From positions 75,988 through 135,987 of the forward strand of contig JBBHKE010002087.1 of assembly GCA_037447655.1 (NCBI GenBank): 60,000 nucleotides of DNA, given 5' to 3'. The position numbers and the translations under genes are program-made. The notes beneath the pieces were generated by a model. It ran no database searches and was not told the origin of the DNA. It was given only the letters and a program-made list of their open reading frames with translations. Below, piece after piece: positions 10,434-21,167 of this stretch. How positions within the stretch are numbered: the stretch's first letter is position 1; every line of letters begins with the position of its first letter. Origin of the DNA: Zygnema cylindricum (taxonomy: Eukaryota > Streptophyta > Zygnematophyceae > Zygnematales > Zygnemataceae).

Positions 10434-11795
10434 ATGGAGCCCATAGATTTTCAGGTTATGGGCCCACCATCTAGGGTGCCTATGTTTGATGGGACAGACT
10501 TCACTTATTGGGAGTTTACGATAGAGGGATTGGTTTTCGAAAAGCACTTGTGGGGGATTGTTTCGGGACAAGTGAGGTGTCCGCCACATGGCTTTGGTAG
10601 AACTCACTACAGCGATTCATCTGGGACTTCCCAAACAACCAACCGGATTTCAGATGCAGCGGAAGGTGAAGGGAAGTTCATTGCCATGGAAGGGGGAAAC
10701 GAGGAGAAGGAAAAAGAAAAGCGATGGTGAGAGGAGCTAGTCTCTCGGCTACGGTTCCACTTGTACGAACTATAAGTGAACCAAAAACTGAAGAAAATGA
10801 TAGAAAATATAGGAATTTAAAAACACTGTAGCAAAACATCTCATACTTAGATACGTGTCTAAGTCTATAGCTATCACTCTTTTAAATCTAACCAAGTCTT
10901 CCAAAATTTGGGAAACACTAATTCAGATTTATAAGAGTGAGACTATACAGAGGCAGCAATTAGTAAAATATGAAATAGAGGCCTATGTTTATAAAGGCGG
11001 TAGCATGTTAGAGTTTTGCAATTATATTGCTGCGTTATATGTAGAGCTTGCTTGTGCAGGGTATGTAGAATCTGAGGAGAGGAAGATTAACACACTAATC
11101 ATGAAACTCCTAGATGAGTATGAAAACATAATTAACCGTATGCAAGAAATGGATGGCTCCTCATGGACTTGGAGCATTACCATGGGGATGATTCTTGTGA
11201 GGGAAAGTACTTTGGAGCTTCGTAGGGGAAGTGACAAGGTGAATGCACTAACTGGTGGTGACTCGCGAAAGCATGATGAGACGAATGGCGGTGAAAAGCG
11301 GAAGCGTGATGAGAGGAGTGATGGTGATTGGCAGAAGCGTGATGAGAGGAAGAGAGACAAAGGTAAACCTTTTCAGAAATTTGGTGAAAAAAAGGGAGAG
11401 GAAAAGAAAGGGGTGCTTTGAAAAAAGGTGTTTGCTTCTTTTGTAGTGAACCAAGTCATTATATGGAGGAATGTCCTCGTTTGGAAGAACTTAGAAGTTG
11501 GAATGTGGATGAGGAGGAAGAAGGGGAAGAGGAGAAAGAGGATGAAGATATTTTGGAGCTTCTCCACATTGGTAGTATAGAGAAGAGTGAAAAGCACAAA
11601 GAAATTCCACGAAGGCAACAGTGTGCTTTTGGAGGTGTAAGGGAAGTAAAGAGAGAGGAGGTACTTGAGGATGTCAAGGAGTGTAGAGTGTATGACTTAG
11701 AAATGAAAAAGTCAGATCTAGGATCTATAAGTGAAAAAGCGAAAAATAAAATTAATGAGGATAATTTCATAAATATTTCGGAAACTCAAAACTAG
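10434..11795 (+). pseudogene. C1 gag (broken frame)
   Basis: The start at 10434-10436 lies in U5; the frame crosses the LTR end and the primer site (residues QVMGPPS) into the copia Gag N-terminus RVPMFDG..YWEF..LWGIVSG. It breaks near 10730, resumes about 10831 (AKH..., then IWETL..Y and EAYVYKGG..LEFCNYI) up to 11421, and shifts again into 11418-11795, which has a CCHC zinc knuckle CFFCSEPSHYMEEC and a Glu-rich linker ending RRQQCAFGG. Gag packages element RNA. CAFGG is also the last sequence shared with pol-bearing C2 and C4, where the DSGAS-type protease follows; here it does not. Confidence 0.85.
10454..10468 (+). other. half-tRNA primer-binding site of C1
   Basis: GGTTATGGGCCCACC directly follows the LTR. 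It is the exact complement of the anticodon stem-loop GGUGGGCCCAUAACC of eukaryotic initiator tRNA-Met, recalled from general knowledge. Drosophila copia and Volvox Osser are known to use an internal tRNA-Met fragment in the same way. Copies: 22519-22533 (C2) and 53019-53032 (C4, one base lost). The site is in frame with gag. Confidence 0.9.
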
Positions 11796-12435
11796 CCTGA
11801 AAGGGAGTCTTCAACGGATTCTGAGGAAAGGGGAGAGGTAAATCTAAAGGGGGCTCCAAAGGATAGGGGAGGAAAGGAATATTTAAAGAAAGGTTTAGGG
11901 GAGGAGAAATATTCTTTGGTAATCAAAAGTGATAGTGGAAAGAATTCCATGGGAGAGAGTGAGGAAATTTCAAGAAAGGAGGTGGGTATCATGGACAAAA
12001 ATATGAGTACGGAAGATGTAGACTTTATGAGGAACTTAGTGGGGACTCTTGATTTAAGGATAAATTTGGGGTGTAATGGTTTTGACATCACTAATGGGAG
12101 TGATGTCGTCTATGAAGGTGTGTCTGTAAAAGGGTTTCACATCTGGGTATGTGTTGCAAATTGGAGATGGGGCTAGCTGTTTGAACTACAAAAGGGAAAT
12201 CAGACTTTGTGTGGATGGAAAATGGATAAGGTGGATAAAATCGTTGCTCGAATTTATGAAAAGTGGGATGCTAAATAAAATGTGTGATCATCAAGATGGA
12301 ATGTTTAATTTAGCTCGTCTAAAAGACCTTTTAAAATATGAGGGTATTGTCTTAAAGTTTTATGAAAAGAAAAAGAAAAAGGAAAAGGGGGAAAGAGTGT
12401 TTGTTTATTTTTGTGTGGGAGTCGAAGGAAGATAG
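11640..12435 (+). pseudogene. C1 post-knuckle C-terminal region, unknown function
   Basis: After CAFGG both C1 and C3 continue with REVKREEVLEDVKECRVYDLE, a SDLGSIS segment, an acidic Ser/Glu-rich stretch, MDKNMST.D.D.MRNLVGT, a GFDIT segment, and near the end KWIKSLLEF / MLNKMCD. In C1 stops and shifts at about 11795 and 12176 break it into 11418-11795, 11916-12176 and 12151-12435. No protease, integrase or RT motif is present. The region ends just before the polypurine tract. I do not recognise the family. C3 keeps the same region in one uninterrupted frame, arguing it was once translated. Confidence 0.6.
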
Positions 12436-12440
12436 ACTAG

Positions 12441-12453
12441 AAAATAAGGGGAG
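12441..12453 (+). other. polypurine tract of C1
   Basis: AAAATAAGGGGAG abuts the 3' LTR. It is identical at 48535-48547 (C3) and nearly so at 26832-26844 (C2). Confidence 0.85.
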
Positions 12454-13923
12454 TGTTGATATTTAAGTATTTTTTAGGAAAGAAAATGAGTAGAGGCAGT
12501 CTACCTCTGACTCCCTTCTCCAAGCCCCCACAGTTGTTGTAGTCACTGAAGGCTTGTTACGGAGTTAGAGCTATGGCTGCCTAAGCTCTCCAAAGAGACA
12601 GGAGTAGATAGAGGAAGTTTTACTAAAAAGGCATTTGACGGACCAAGGATTTCAACCTGGTATCTACCGTCCGTCAACCAACCCGTAGCAGTTAGCTCTA
12701 TCCGTTAAGTCTACGATTAGTGTTAAGGTATTCAAGGTTTGATAAATATATATACAGTCATACGTAGAGATTTTCATTTAACTAGGTTAACGACATTTAG
12801 AACATAGAACCAGCTGCAAAACAAATAATACGGACATTTGTTTCGACGGCCCAGATACAATTTGGATATGAATCGACGGCCATGGTGTGAGCCGGGATTC
12901 CGGAGTGGGCGGTGTGGCATTTTCAGGCACCGCCACTCCGGATAACACGTGGCAAGTTCTTACAGGATTCCGGGATCTTCGGAAAGCAAGATGACGAGTC
13001 CGGATGTGACAACTATCATATTATGGCGATGTTGTAGAATGATCGTACAGAAAGTACTTCGGCACTTGTACTTTCTTGTACGGTACAGTCATACAATCGT
13101 ACGATGAACGTATAATGTCAACGGTCAACAATTGGACGACGAGCGTAGAAATTCAACGGTCAACAGTGAAGTAATTTCAAGGGTCAACATAATTCGACGC
13201 GCCGTCAGATCGAACGGTTGACACAGATCCCCAAATTGGAAACGGACAGCACGCGTGAGTACTGGAATGCCGGAGAGAATATTTTACCGTACTTCGCAAG
13301 TAAAAAAGGACAATAACACGTGGCATCATCCTATAGGATGCCGAAAAAAAGATAGAATGGCTTGTATGCCATGTGGCACACTAAGAGTGGTGTCGAATAT
13401 CTTCGTACATAAAGTACGGCGGCTACCGTACTTTCTATCTACATTATTTAGTGTGCTGCAATTTGATTGGTCTAGAGGGGTTGTGAGTAGGTTTTTAGGA
13501 CTTCGAATATTTTTGGTAGATAGCTGCCTCTCTCTCAGGGCATCTTGTATAAAAGGAAAACTTTGGCCAGCCATTACTATCAATTTATTTGACCTTTTTC
13601 AGTGATTCTCTTTGCTGCAGACTCATGGGAGTCCAAGCTACAGAAGGGTGTAGTTGGTCAGAGTTTTTTTCCTACTAGGGTGGCTGAATTTCTAAGGGAA
13701 AGTCAAAGTGGGTGAATGTGTCCAAATCTCATATTCTAACTTTGCATTCTGTGGTGGAACTGAGCACACAGAAAGTCTTATTTCACAGGGGTGAAGCTGT
13801 GATGGGGTTCTGATTGTCAAGGGGTTAATCATTTGGGTTTATATAAACTTGGAGTCGGCACTATCTAGATTAGCTTCTTTGGATCTGCGAATTCTGTGTG
13901 GCAATGGAGCCCGTAGATTTTCA
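12454..13923 (+). repeat. 3' LTR of C1, 1470 bp
   Basis: TGTTGATATTTAAG...GTAGATTTTCA, followed by the ACTAC duplication. It carries the same TATA box (13548-13554), hairpin GACTCATGGGAGTC (13620-13633), tRNA-like body, motif cluster and U5 ATG (20 nt before its end) as the 5' LTR. Confidence 0.93.
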
Positions 13924-13928
13924 ACTAC

Positions 13929-14260
13929 GACCATGATACTGTTATTTCTTCTAGATGTAAACGGCAATCTGACAATAAAATCTATACTGATTGACTCCCA
14001 TGGTCTTCGGGGATATCCAAAGGTTTTAAGAGACCCTTAGGTTTTTGGTTACTAGGTTTACTCTATTGGCAACGGACACAACTTTCCACGTGTTTTGACA
14101 CCTCTTTTGCCATCCTTGACCAAAAGAATCTACTCTGCAACCGACTAAGAGTTTTATCTCGACCTAGATGTCCTAAATGCTCATGGGTTTCGTGAAAACG
14201 TTGTTTTGTTAAGTCTTCTACCTCACGAATGTATAGCCTATCTCCTCTTTGCAAATACAC
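13929..14260 (-). pseudogene. G2 integrase, N-terminal part
   Basis: The minus strand from 14260 encodes the integrase zinc-binding domain: HETHEHLGHLG then ESCVRCQ (H-H-C-C). After a stop and frameshift (14040-14062), the start of the catalytic core is readable at 13929-14030 as SIDFIVRLP with the first catalytic Asp, ending SIMVV. The C1 insertion follows at once, and the core resumes at 8962 with VDTFSKMA. So C1 lies between the first and second catalytic Asp codons. Confidence 0.88.
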
Positions 14261-15960
14261 TTAACCATCTTCTATTTTAAAGTTTTTGATATGCCTCTCA
14301 TTGAATGGGTCAGAATTCTCCTTGGAAAGATTCTTGCAAATCACAGCAAAATAAGGTTTTTTTTCAAAACCATTTCTAATAGCATCTAAAAACAATTCAT
14401 CCTGAACCATCACACTTATTTCAAAACATCTACGTAAAGGATCTACCTCCACATTTGTTTTTTCAAGAATATGTTTGACGTTAAATTGGAAATGTGCTAA
14501 TTTTTGCATCCACCTAACTTGTCTACCGGTCATAATTTGTGCATCACTTAATCTTTGCAAATAACAACGTGAATTATTATCACAATGAACTGTGAATTCT
14601 TTATTATGCAAATAACAACGCCATTTCACCAATGCATCAAAAATTGCAAACAATTCCTTTTCTTATACTGGATAATTCTTTTCAGCATCATTGAATTTCT
14701 TTGACTCAAATGCAATAGGATGAAAGTGTTTACCAATTTTTTGACTCATGACTGCACCTAAACCTTTATCTAATGCATCTGTGGTGAGTAAGACTTCAAA
14801 CTCCTAAGCAGGATCAGCATACACCAGTGTAGAGGCAGAGGTCAATTTCCCTTTTTGTTCTTCGAAAGCTCTCTTTTGATCAGCTCCCCACACAAACGTG
14901 TCTTTCTCCCAAAGTAAACCCGTCAAAGGTGCGACAATCGTATTAAAGTTTTTGATAAATTTCCTATAATAAGTGGCCAACCCCAAAAACGATCTAACTT
15001 CTGTAATATTAGTAGATTGCCTCCAATTTTGAATTCCATTGATTTTGGATGGATCAGTTTTAACACCTTCTTCACTAACTATATGTCCCAAAAATAATTG
15101 TTCTTTTTTCAGAAAACAAGATTTCGACAATTTTCCATACAATTTTCTTTTTCTTAACCTTTCCAATACTTTCATTAAATGAATTACATGTTGTTCTTTA
15201 GATTCACTGCATATTAGGATGTCATCTATAAACACTTGAACAAACCTATCAATATAATCCGAAAATGTTTGGTTAATTAATCTTTGATAAGTGGGTGGTG
15301 CATTCGTCAAACCAAATGGCATCACTATCCAATCAAAATGACCGGCTCTAGTTCTAAAAGCAGTTTTATCAACATCTTCAGTTCTAATCGGCACCTGATT
15401 AAAGCCACTACGCAAATCAATCAACAAAAATACTTTAGCACCTTTTAAACGATCTATCAAATCAGAAATTAAAGGTAACAAATACGTATCCTTCACCGTA
15501 ATCTTGTTTAGACTACAATAGTCGACACACATTCCCAGCTTTCAGTCTTTCTTTTTAACGAAGAGAACTGGTGCTCCGAACGGTGATTTGTTGGGCAGAA
15601 TATGTCTTTTCTCCAAAAGCTCATTGATCTATTTCTTTAACTCCTCTTGCTCAAAGAAACTTTGCTTATAAATTCCTGTGTCAGGAGGATTATATCTAGG
15701 TTCAAGGTTAATAACATATTCCATATCTTCAGAAGGTGGCCTCCCTAAGGGTAAGTCACTTGGGAAATCATCTCAAAATTCAAATATGAAATCTTTAACA
15801 GCAGTATCAAATGTATTGATGTTAGTTACAAAATCAAGTTTTTATTTTTCAAGATTTTTAGTGGTGTGTGATTTAGGAATAACGTCAATGTTAGTGTTTT
15901 CTCCCCCCTCTTTATCAGTACCTGCCTTAGTTACTAATAATAACAAAGCATGATTTGTTT
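14261..15960 (-). pseudogene. G2 reverse transcriptase and RNase H
   Basis: The longest intact piece (15532-14804, 242 aa) carries MCVDYCSLNKIT, LIDLRSGFNQ (catalytic Asp 39), MPFGLTNAPPTYQR and FIDDIL (Asp 103/104), followed by FLGHIVS and the SFLGLATYYRKFI connection block. An upstream piece separated by stops (15960-15540) keeps SPFGAPVLFVKKKD. After a stop at about 14803 RNase H continues with TTDALDKGLGAVMSQ, EKELFAI (14653) and HCDNNS. The domains copy element RNA and degrade the template. The gypsy-type FIDD box and gypsy RNase H confirm the superfamily. Single stops separate otherwise well-preserved domains. Confidence 0.92.
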
Positions 15961-16049
15961 TATCCTTTAATTTTTTTTTTAATTGTTTAGCATAATTAAA
16001 TCTTCCACTCCCAATTTGGTTATAATATTTATATGATTCCTATGCAACT

Positions 16050-16400
16050 TTTTTAAAGGTAATGCTTGCAAGACCTTCTAACCGTTTTCAGACTCTACTC
16101 TCAAGGTATTAGTTTCACAATTAACTTGAGGGTTATGTTCAGTTAACCAAGGCTTTCCCATTATTAGCTCCTCACTACCCAAATTCATTATTTCACACAC
16201 AACTTTTATTTTATGGCCCTAGATATAACCTTCTATTGTGTCAGTTTATAAATATAATATGGACTTATTACCATTTGCCACCTAAACATGCAAAGGTTTT
16301 TCCCTTATGACTATAGGAATTTTATTTTCCTCTACAAACTTATGTGAAATAAAATTATGTATAGCACCTGAATCTACCATAACTCTTGATGGTTTCCTTT
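16050..16400 (-). pseudogene. G2 retropepsin-like protease
   Basis: The minus strand from 16380 reads MVDSGAIHNFISHKFVEE, the D-S-G-A active site of gypsy aspartic proteases, then EKPLHV and, after an in-frame stop, the ILGxPWL-like MGKPWLTEHNP flap/C-terminal motif. It cleaves Gag-Pol. At least three stops interrupt it. It sits between the zinc knuckles and RT, as expected. Confidence 0.8.
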
Positions 16401-16758
16401 CCACTAAAGACTCAAATTTGATGAAACTGTGTCAGGTGTCATCGTCCTAACATAGGTTTGTTGTTAAGAGTTTCATCAGAAGGATTGTTCAAAATATGGA
16501 GTGTTGTTAGCATCATGATAAATTCAGATATCCTAGCCTTTCCATTCATTAACTTGCCCTCCAAAGTTAACTCGTTAACCTCTGATCTGGTCGACTCACT
16601 TGACGACTTTCATCTAGTCCTTTCCGTTTCCAACCTCCTGGCTTCCTACTCATCTAGGTATAATGCAATATCTTCTTGAAGATCTTCATTGACATCAACG
16701 GTTTTAAAGATATCCTTTATCTCTACGGTTTTTAGCGTAATGATCTGGACCTCCGCAT

Positions 16759-17956
16759 TTAAAACAAGTGATTTTTTTTCGGTTTTGTGAACTCACTGCA
16801 GAAATGTCCCTCCTCTCCACAGTTATAACAGTTATTTTTTTTTAGTTGTACACACTCAAATGCCCTATGACCTGTTTTCTGACAAATAGTCCATATGGGA
16901 ATGCTAAGATTGGGTTTCTGAGCATTAATACTTAGTTTAGGACTCTTAATGTATTCCCCTCTATTGTGAAATTTATTTTTTACAGTAACACTCTGTCCAC
17001 CCCTCTGATTTCCCCTGAAGATATTTTGCTTTTTCACAAGACTTGCATTCATACCTACTTCCACAAATTCCTCCTCACCCCACTCTGATACTTCATTCAA
17101 ATTACCACTGAGTGATCAAGTTTCCCGATTATACCCTAACTGATCCTCTAATTCCAATGACTTATGTTGTGATTCCCGGTTATACCCCAACTGATCCTCT
17201 AATTCCAATGACTTATGTTGGAATTCCTTCAAATTAATAATTTTTTGATGTTTCAGTTCTGATTTCAGTATATGATTCATATATTTCAAGAAATGCAACT
17301 TAGAAATGCAACTTAGCCATTTCTTCAGTCAAACCTATGACATGAATGCTAGATAAGTCAAATTCCACAATATAATATTTCACTGATCAAGTCTGCTTAC
17401 ACTTCAGCCACTTTTTTTCCATTCTAGATTTATAAGTGACATACAAAAAACGTGATTTGATCGCGGTTTTAAAAGCATTCCAATCAGCATATCAGGAATC
17501 AAATTAGACCTCCTCTGAGTGTAATACCAAACCGGAGCATCACCTTTCAGACAGCTAACAGCAAAAGAAGTGTAATCATCACGTCCAAGCATCTAACTCA
17601 TTAATCTTCTTACTATCAAATGATAGTGTCTTACTAATAGACAATTTGAGATCTTATATCTTTTTAGGCCTATCATGATCATCCTCCCTAAAACTGGCAT
17701 TTCTCTTACTACTCTCACCCTTTTGGTCATTAACATCATTTCTTGTGTGAATTAAATTATTTTATTCATCCAATTTATGATTTGAAACATTTCCATTTTC
17801 CTTAACATCTTTCAATTCACTCTTCAATTCAGAAATTGTTTTATCCACAGCAACAACATGATTATTAAATCTTCTGACCAATATCATAGTACGCTTCTTC
17901 AACACATTCATAACATTCTCCATTTCACATTTCAATGCAGAATTTGCCATTATCAC
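16759..17956 (-). pseudogene. G2 gag with degenerate zinc knuckles
   Basis: The start ATG at 17956 (MIMANSALK) matches G1. Pieces: 17956-17762 (N-terminal, charged), 17592-17404 (capsid core, KGDAPVWYY), 17298-17116 and 17100-16759. The last ends in two CCHC knuckles: TICQKTGHRAFEC, where the first Cys seems lost, and CYNCGEEGHFCSEF, where the final Cys is Phe. A 54-bp tandem duplication at about 17108-17215 repeats the LELEDQLGYNRE segment. Frameshifts separate the pieces. Confidence 0.85.
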
Positions 17957-18705
17957 ACAATGAAATCAAGCAATAAGAAGGGTAAAGTAAAATTATCCAA
18001 AAGAGTTTGCAGCAGATTTGAAGTCCTCAGATTTCTCCAATCGAAGACTTCTTTTCCTTAACAAATCATTTGTAAGATATCAAAATTTGAGAAATCAAAT
18101 AAACATTAAAAGTAAGTTAGTGAAAATTCAATTTTCCCGAACATTGAAGAGAAATGTAACAATTTCCCCACAAATTTTGCAACAGGAAAATTGAAAGCTC
18201 TTAAAGGTAAAATTCAACCATAAATTTTGCAACTACAAAATTGAAAGATATCAAAGGTAACAATTTAGGGTTTGAAAAAGTTTTGAGTCATTTCTGGACT
18301 CCTTTGCTCTTGAAGAAGTAAAGTGCTCCACTTTCCTTTTCCTCCATTAGAAAATTTCCCATTTCCAAATACATCAAGATCTTTCAATCTCTAATTCTCA
18401 CATCCTCACCCTTCATGGCTTCAAGCCCTCCCTCTATACATGAATCATTGCTAGGAGAAGGCAAGTTTGTTTGGCCTCTAGGTAATTGGAGTGAGATTCA
18501 TCGGTGGTTATACTGCCCACCCCGCCTGAGTCCTTAGGACCTAAGCACGCCCCACATCTAACCAGCGGCCGCTGGCACTGCGGTCACTTCGTTTCCCTCC
18601 AATCCCCTACCACTTCACATCCTGGTTCCACCGATACAGGTCAAAGCACCCTCACCGGCCACGTCAATCGATTTTCGGATGAGCAAGCTTCTTCCTGTTT
18701 TCTAA
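17957..18705 (-). other. G2 untranslated leader
   Basis: Spacer between primer site and gag ATG, AT-rich, colinear with 828-1524 of G1. A GGTAAAATTCAACCA-type segment is repeated around 18180-18260. No open frame of note. Confidence 0.6.
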
Positions 18706-18722
18706 CCAAAACTTTGACACCA
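18706..18722 (-). other. primer-binding site, G2
   Basis: The minus strand reads TGGTGTCAAAGTTTTGG, two bases from the LTR, a derivative of the tRNA-Met 3'-end site TGGTATCAGAG. This is ordinary 3'-end priming, unlike the half-tRNA site of the C family. Confidence 0.65.
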
Positions 18723-18724
18723 TA

Positions 18725-20406
18725 TGTAATAGGATTTCCTACCTCCCACAAAATACCATTACTACAACTAGTTTGAACCACACTTTCCACACATTGTAAA
18801 ATACACATCCACATTGGACATCACTCACATAAGGATAAACTTTAAATTAGAAGAAGCTTCTGTCCACATAACATTAGCTTGGTCTTTTGCCCTCGTGGCT
18901 CAACCCTTCTTTTTAAAGTATTTCCACTGCCCTCCACTCTTAAATAATTATATCTCTTAACTACTAAAACACTACTTAGTTAGTAAGTGATTTCCGTGCA
19001 AAATGCCATTGCTCGAATTTGGTATCATTGGCTCAAGACCAAGATCAGTCAGAATTTCCACAAACTTTTCCAAACGAAGAGATGTCTACTCTTCTCTTCG
19101 ACTTCTCTATTTATCTATCATCGCCTTGAACTAGCGAGGCCAAAGTCAATGCTCTGTTGAACAGGTTTTAACCTGGGCTAATCATTAATCAGCTAGGACT
19201 CAAACTGACCTATGCAAAAACGTGTGAAATCTCTTACTAACTACGTAGGATTTACTAACCAATCAAACGCTACATTTCACTACGTAACATTTACGTGCAA
19301 AAGTGCGCGCCAATCGAAACGCGACTTTGCACGAACGTGCGTCGCGAATTTCACACGCGAAACTACTTATGAAATTACATAAAGTGAAAATGACCTTTCG
19401 TACTAAAAATTGTACAAAACGAACCATCGTTCGTACCAAACGAAATATTGATTCATTTGGTACTTTTTAAATGTACGTCTGAAATTCCGCGGCTCGTATG
19501 ACTGTTAACCGGTTACAATGATCACCCACTCGTTATTTTGATCTCGCGCTGTCGCCTAAATACACGAATCGCTAAATCTTTTAAAATACAACTCTAAGGG
19601 TCAAGTTCCATCAGTGGAAAAAATGGGGTAGTTTACAGAATTCCACGACTATCCGTACCAAACCGTACCACTTATTTAGTTTTTATACGCGAAACAACAT
19701 TACAGAGAATCTTGTCAATACTCTCTAAAGGTCTTGGAGGTAATGTTAACCGTCGGATGTTCATCCACGAGGCGTTCACTTCGTTTTTCTCCGTAGCTAC
19801 CAATGTACGAGCAAGTGGTGGGTTGCCAGATAAAAAAAAAAAATAGTGACACGTTGGACAAATAAGCTACGTGTCACGATGGAAAACCAACGAAAAATGA
19901 CGAAATTTGCACATGGTATGTACTTTTCAAAATGCAACTGAAAATTAAAAAAGTAATCACGAAACGGTGTTTCGTCGCGCAATTTCTTTTGTCACACTAT
20001 TTTCGGCAAAGGATTTTATCATGTTCGAAAACATGAACCCTTAAAAATGAGCTAGGGTAAAAGACTGGTGGTTGGAGAAAGTACAAAAGTTATGTCGTAT
20101 TATGCGCAAGTGAAGATTTGAAGTGAAATTTGTCGGTGTGAAGATTTTTAAAAGATTTTAAATATCCGGTCAAAACCCACGTGGTGCCAGTCAATGTATA
20201 ACACGTGGAATATAGACTCTTGATGACAGAACATTGGCTCAACTAACCCGGCCCGTAGAGTTGGCCGTATGATTACAGAAACGACTGATGGAACTTGACC
20301 CTAAATCGTGCGATTCTTTCGCGGACGTCTACCAAATTCATAACTCTATATTCGTAACACTTAAATACCCATTTCTGAACAAGTTCGATCAACTATTACT
20401 GTTACA
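18725..20406 (-). repeat. 5' LTR of G2 with inserted MITE
   Basis: TGTAATAGGATTTCC...TATTACTGTTACA followed by ACATA. It is 1682 bp long only because of the 704-bp insertion at 19598-20301. Without it the LTR is close in size to its 3' partner. Confidence 0.92.
19598..20301. mobile_element. MITE family M, copy M1 (PIF/Harbinger-like)
   Basis: Terminal inverted repeats GGGTCAAGTTCCATCAG and CTGATGGAACTTGACCC are perfect, flanked by TAA at 19595-19597 and 20302-20304. The sister LTR at 6891-7916 has the uninterrupted site CTCTAAATCG, which proves insertion. The 3-bp TWA duplication and GGG start fit PIF/Harbinger (Tourist-like) MITEs. No transposase frame. Relatives: M2 (30421-31136), M3, M4, M5 and its duplicate. 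Confidence 0.92.
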
Positions 20407-20446
20407 ACATACGTGACGATTATTAGCCTACTATTTGTGGTTCTTA

Positions 20447-21167
20447 AGGTATAGCCCCATGTACTTGTAACTTAGCGAACATACTTTGTATTTTAGCGCG
20501 GATCCGTTGTACCGGTTTTCAAGAGTCCCTCTGTGTGTAAGAACAAATCGTAACATATATTTGTGACGATTGTATACGTCGACAATACCTGTGACGGTTG
20601 TCAACGTGTACAATCTATATTGTCCCACATTATTTTTGGGAACTGCTTGTGACGTTGCATGTCCTTCGTGACATTGTAGACGTACCGCCTTCCAGCCTGT
20701 GCCGTTTCTTGGTTGAAGAAGATGCGCTTTGCCTTTGCGTCTCCAATCTGGTCGACGTGAAATGGCATCAGAATCTTGAGACTCCTGCAAAAAAAAATCC
20801 GTAGCGGACCAAAACAGACAAACAAAACAAACTGTGTATTTTTCCTCGTCGCTTGAAATCGTTTGATTTGATTATTTAATTTCAACACTTGCGAGTACGT
20901 GTTCATATTTGCTTCACGAAAATACTTTGACTTTAAACACATAGCCGATGTGATTTAAAGAAAAGTTTGAAGATGGCGTATATTAAAGTGGCCGTGGGTC
21001 AAAAAATATAAGACGACAATATATACTACATTCTAAGTTCCACGATGACACAAAATGTACTTCTACTTTTTTCAATTTATTTGTACGATTGTAACTTAGG
21101 CAAAACGACACTAAGTTTTAGGTGAAACGATAAAAATAAACCCTTACTTTGGTATGGGGATATACCC
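20447..21167. mobile_element. MITE family X, copy X1
   Basis: Ends AGGTATAGCCCCATG and, on the opposite strand, GGGTATATCCCCATA, with TTA on both sides (20444-20446, 21168-21170). The body matches X2 (42189-42961) in inverted orientation, including GCGTCTCC, ATTTCACGTC and GACCCACGGCC-type blocks. Size and 3-bp TTA duplication suggest a PIF/Harbinger-type MITE. No transposase. Confidence 0.8.

Larger units (their letters stand above)
8968..10453 (+). repeat. 5' LTR of C1, 1486 bp
   Basis: Begins TGTTGAGATTTGAGTATTTT, ends ATTTTCA. U3 contains an antisense tRNA-like body (9167-9237), a GTAC inverted repeat (9566-9601), a cluster of GGTCAAC/TTGAC motifs (9637-9742), a second GTAC-rich module near 9940 and a TATA box (10078-10084). 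The U3 module appears duplicated compared with the roughly 1.06-kb C2 LTR. Open frames here are not conserved in the other LTRs. Confidence 0.92.
8968..13923 (+). mobile_element. copia-type gag-only element C1
   Basis: LTRs at 8968-10453 and 12454-13923, flanked by ACTAC at 8963-8967 and 13924-13928. Half-tRNA primer site at 10454-10468, polypurine tract AAAATAAGGGGAG at 12441-12453. The 2-kb interior holds gag (capsid-like region, zinc knuckle) and a C-terminal region shared with C3, but no protease, integrase, RT or RNase H. The LTRs look about 97% identical in the stretch I compared, so this is one of the younger insertions. It landed in the integrase gene of G2. With no pol it must have used proteins supplied in trans; C-family relatives are the obvious candidates. 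Confidence 0.93.
6891..20406 (-). mobile_element. Ty3/gypsy element G2, chromodomain type, with nested insertions
   Basis: Minus-strand element bounded by LTRs at 18725-20406 (5') and 6891-7916 (3') and flanked by ACATA at 6886-6890 and 20407-20411. Order on the minus strand: primer site, leader, gag with zinc knuckles, protease (DSGA), RT (FIDD), RNase H, integrase (HHCC and D,D core), degenerate chromodomain, polypurine tract. Gag-Pr-RT-RH-IN order is diagnostic of Ty3/gypsy. Two later insertions sit in it: copia C1 (8968-13923) inside integrase and a MITE (19598-20301) inside the 5' LTR. Removing them leaves about 7.9 kb. Frameshifts and stops in every domain make it inactive. Confidence 0.93.

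Noticed and set aside
13255-13605. 116-codon frame within the C1 3' LTR, also partly open at 9881-10135
   Set aside because: It lies in promoter sequence, is present only because the LTRs are copies, and is not kept in C2 or C3 LTRs.
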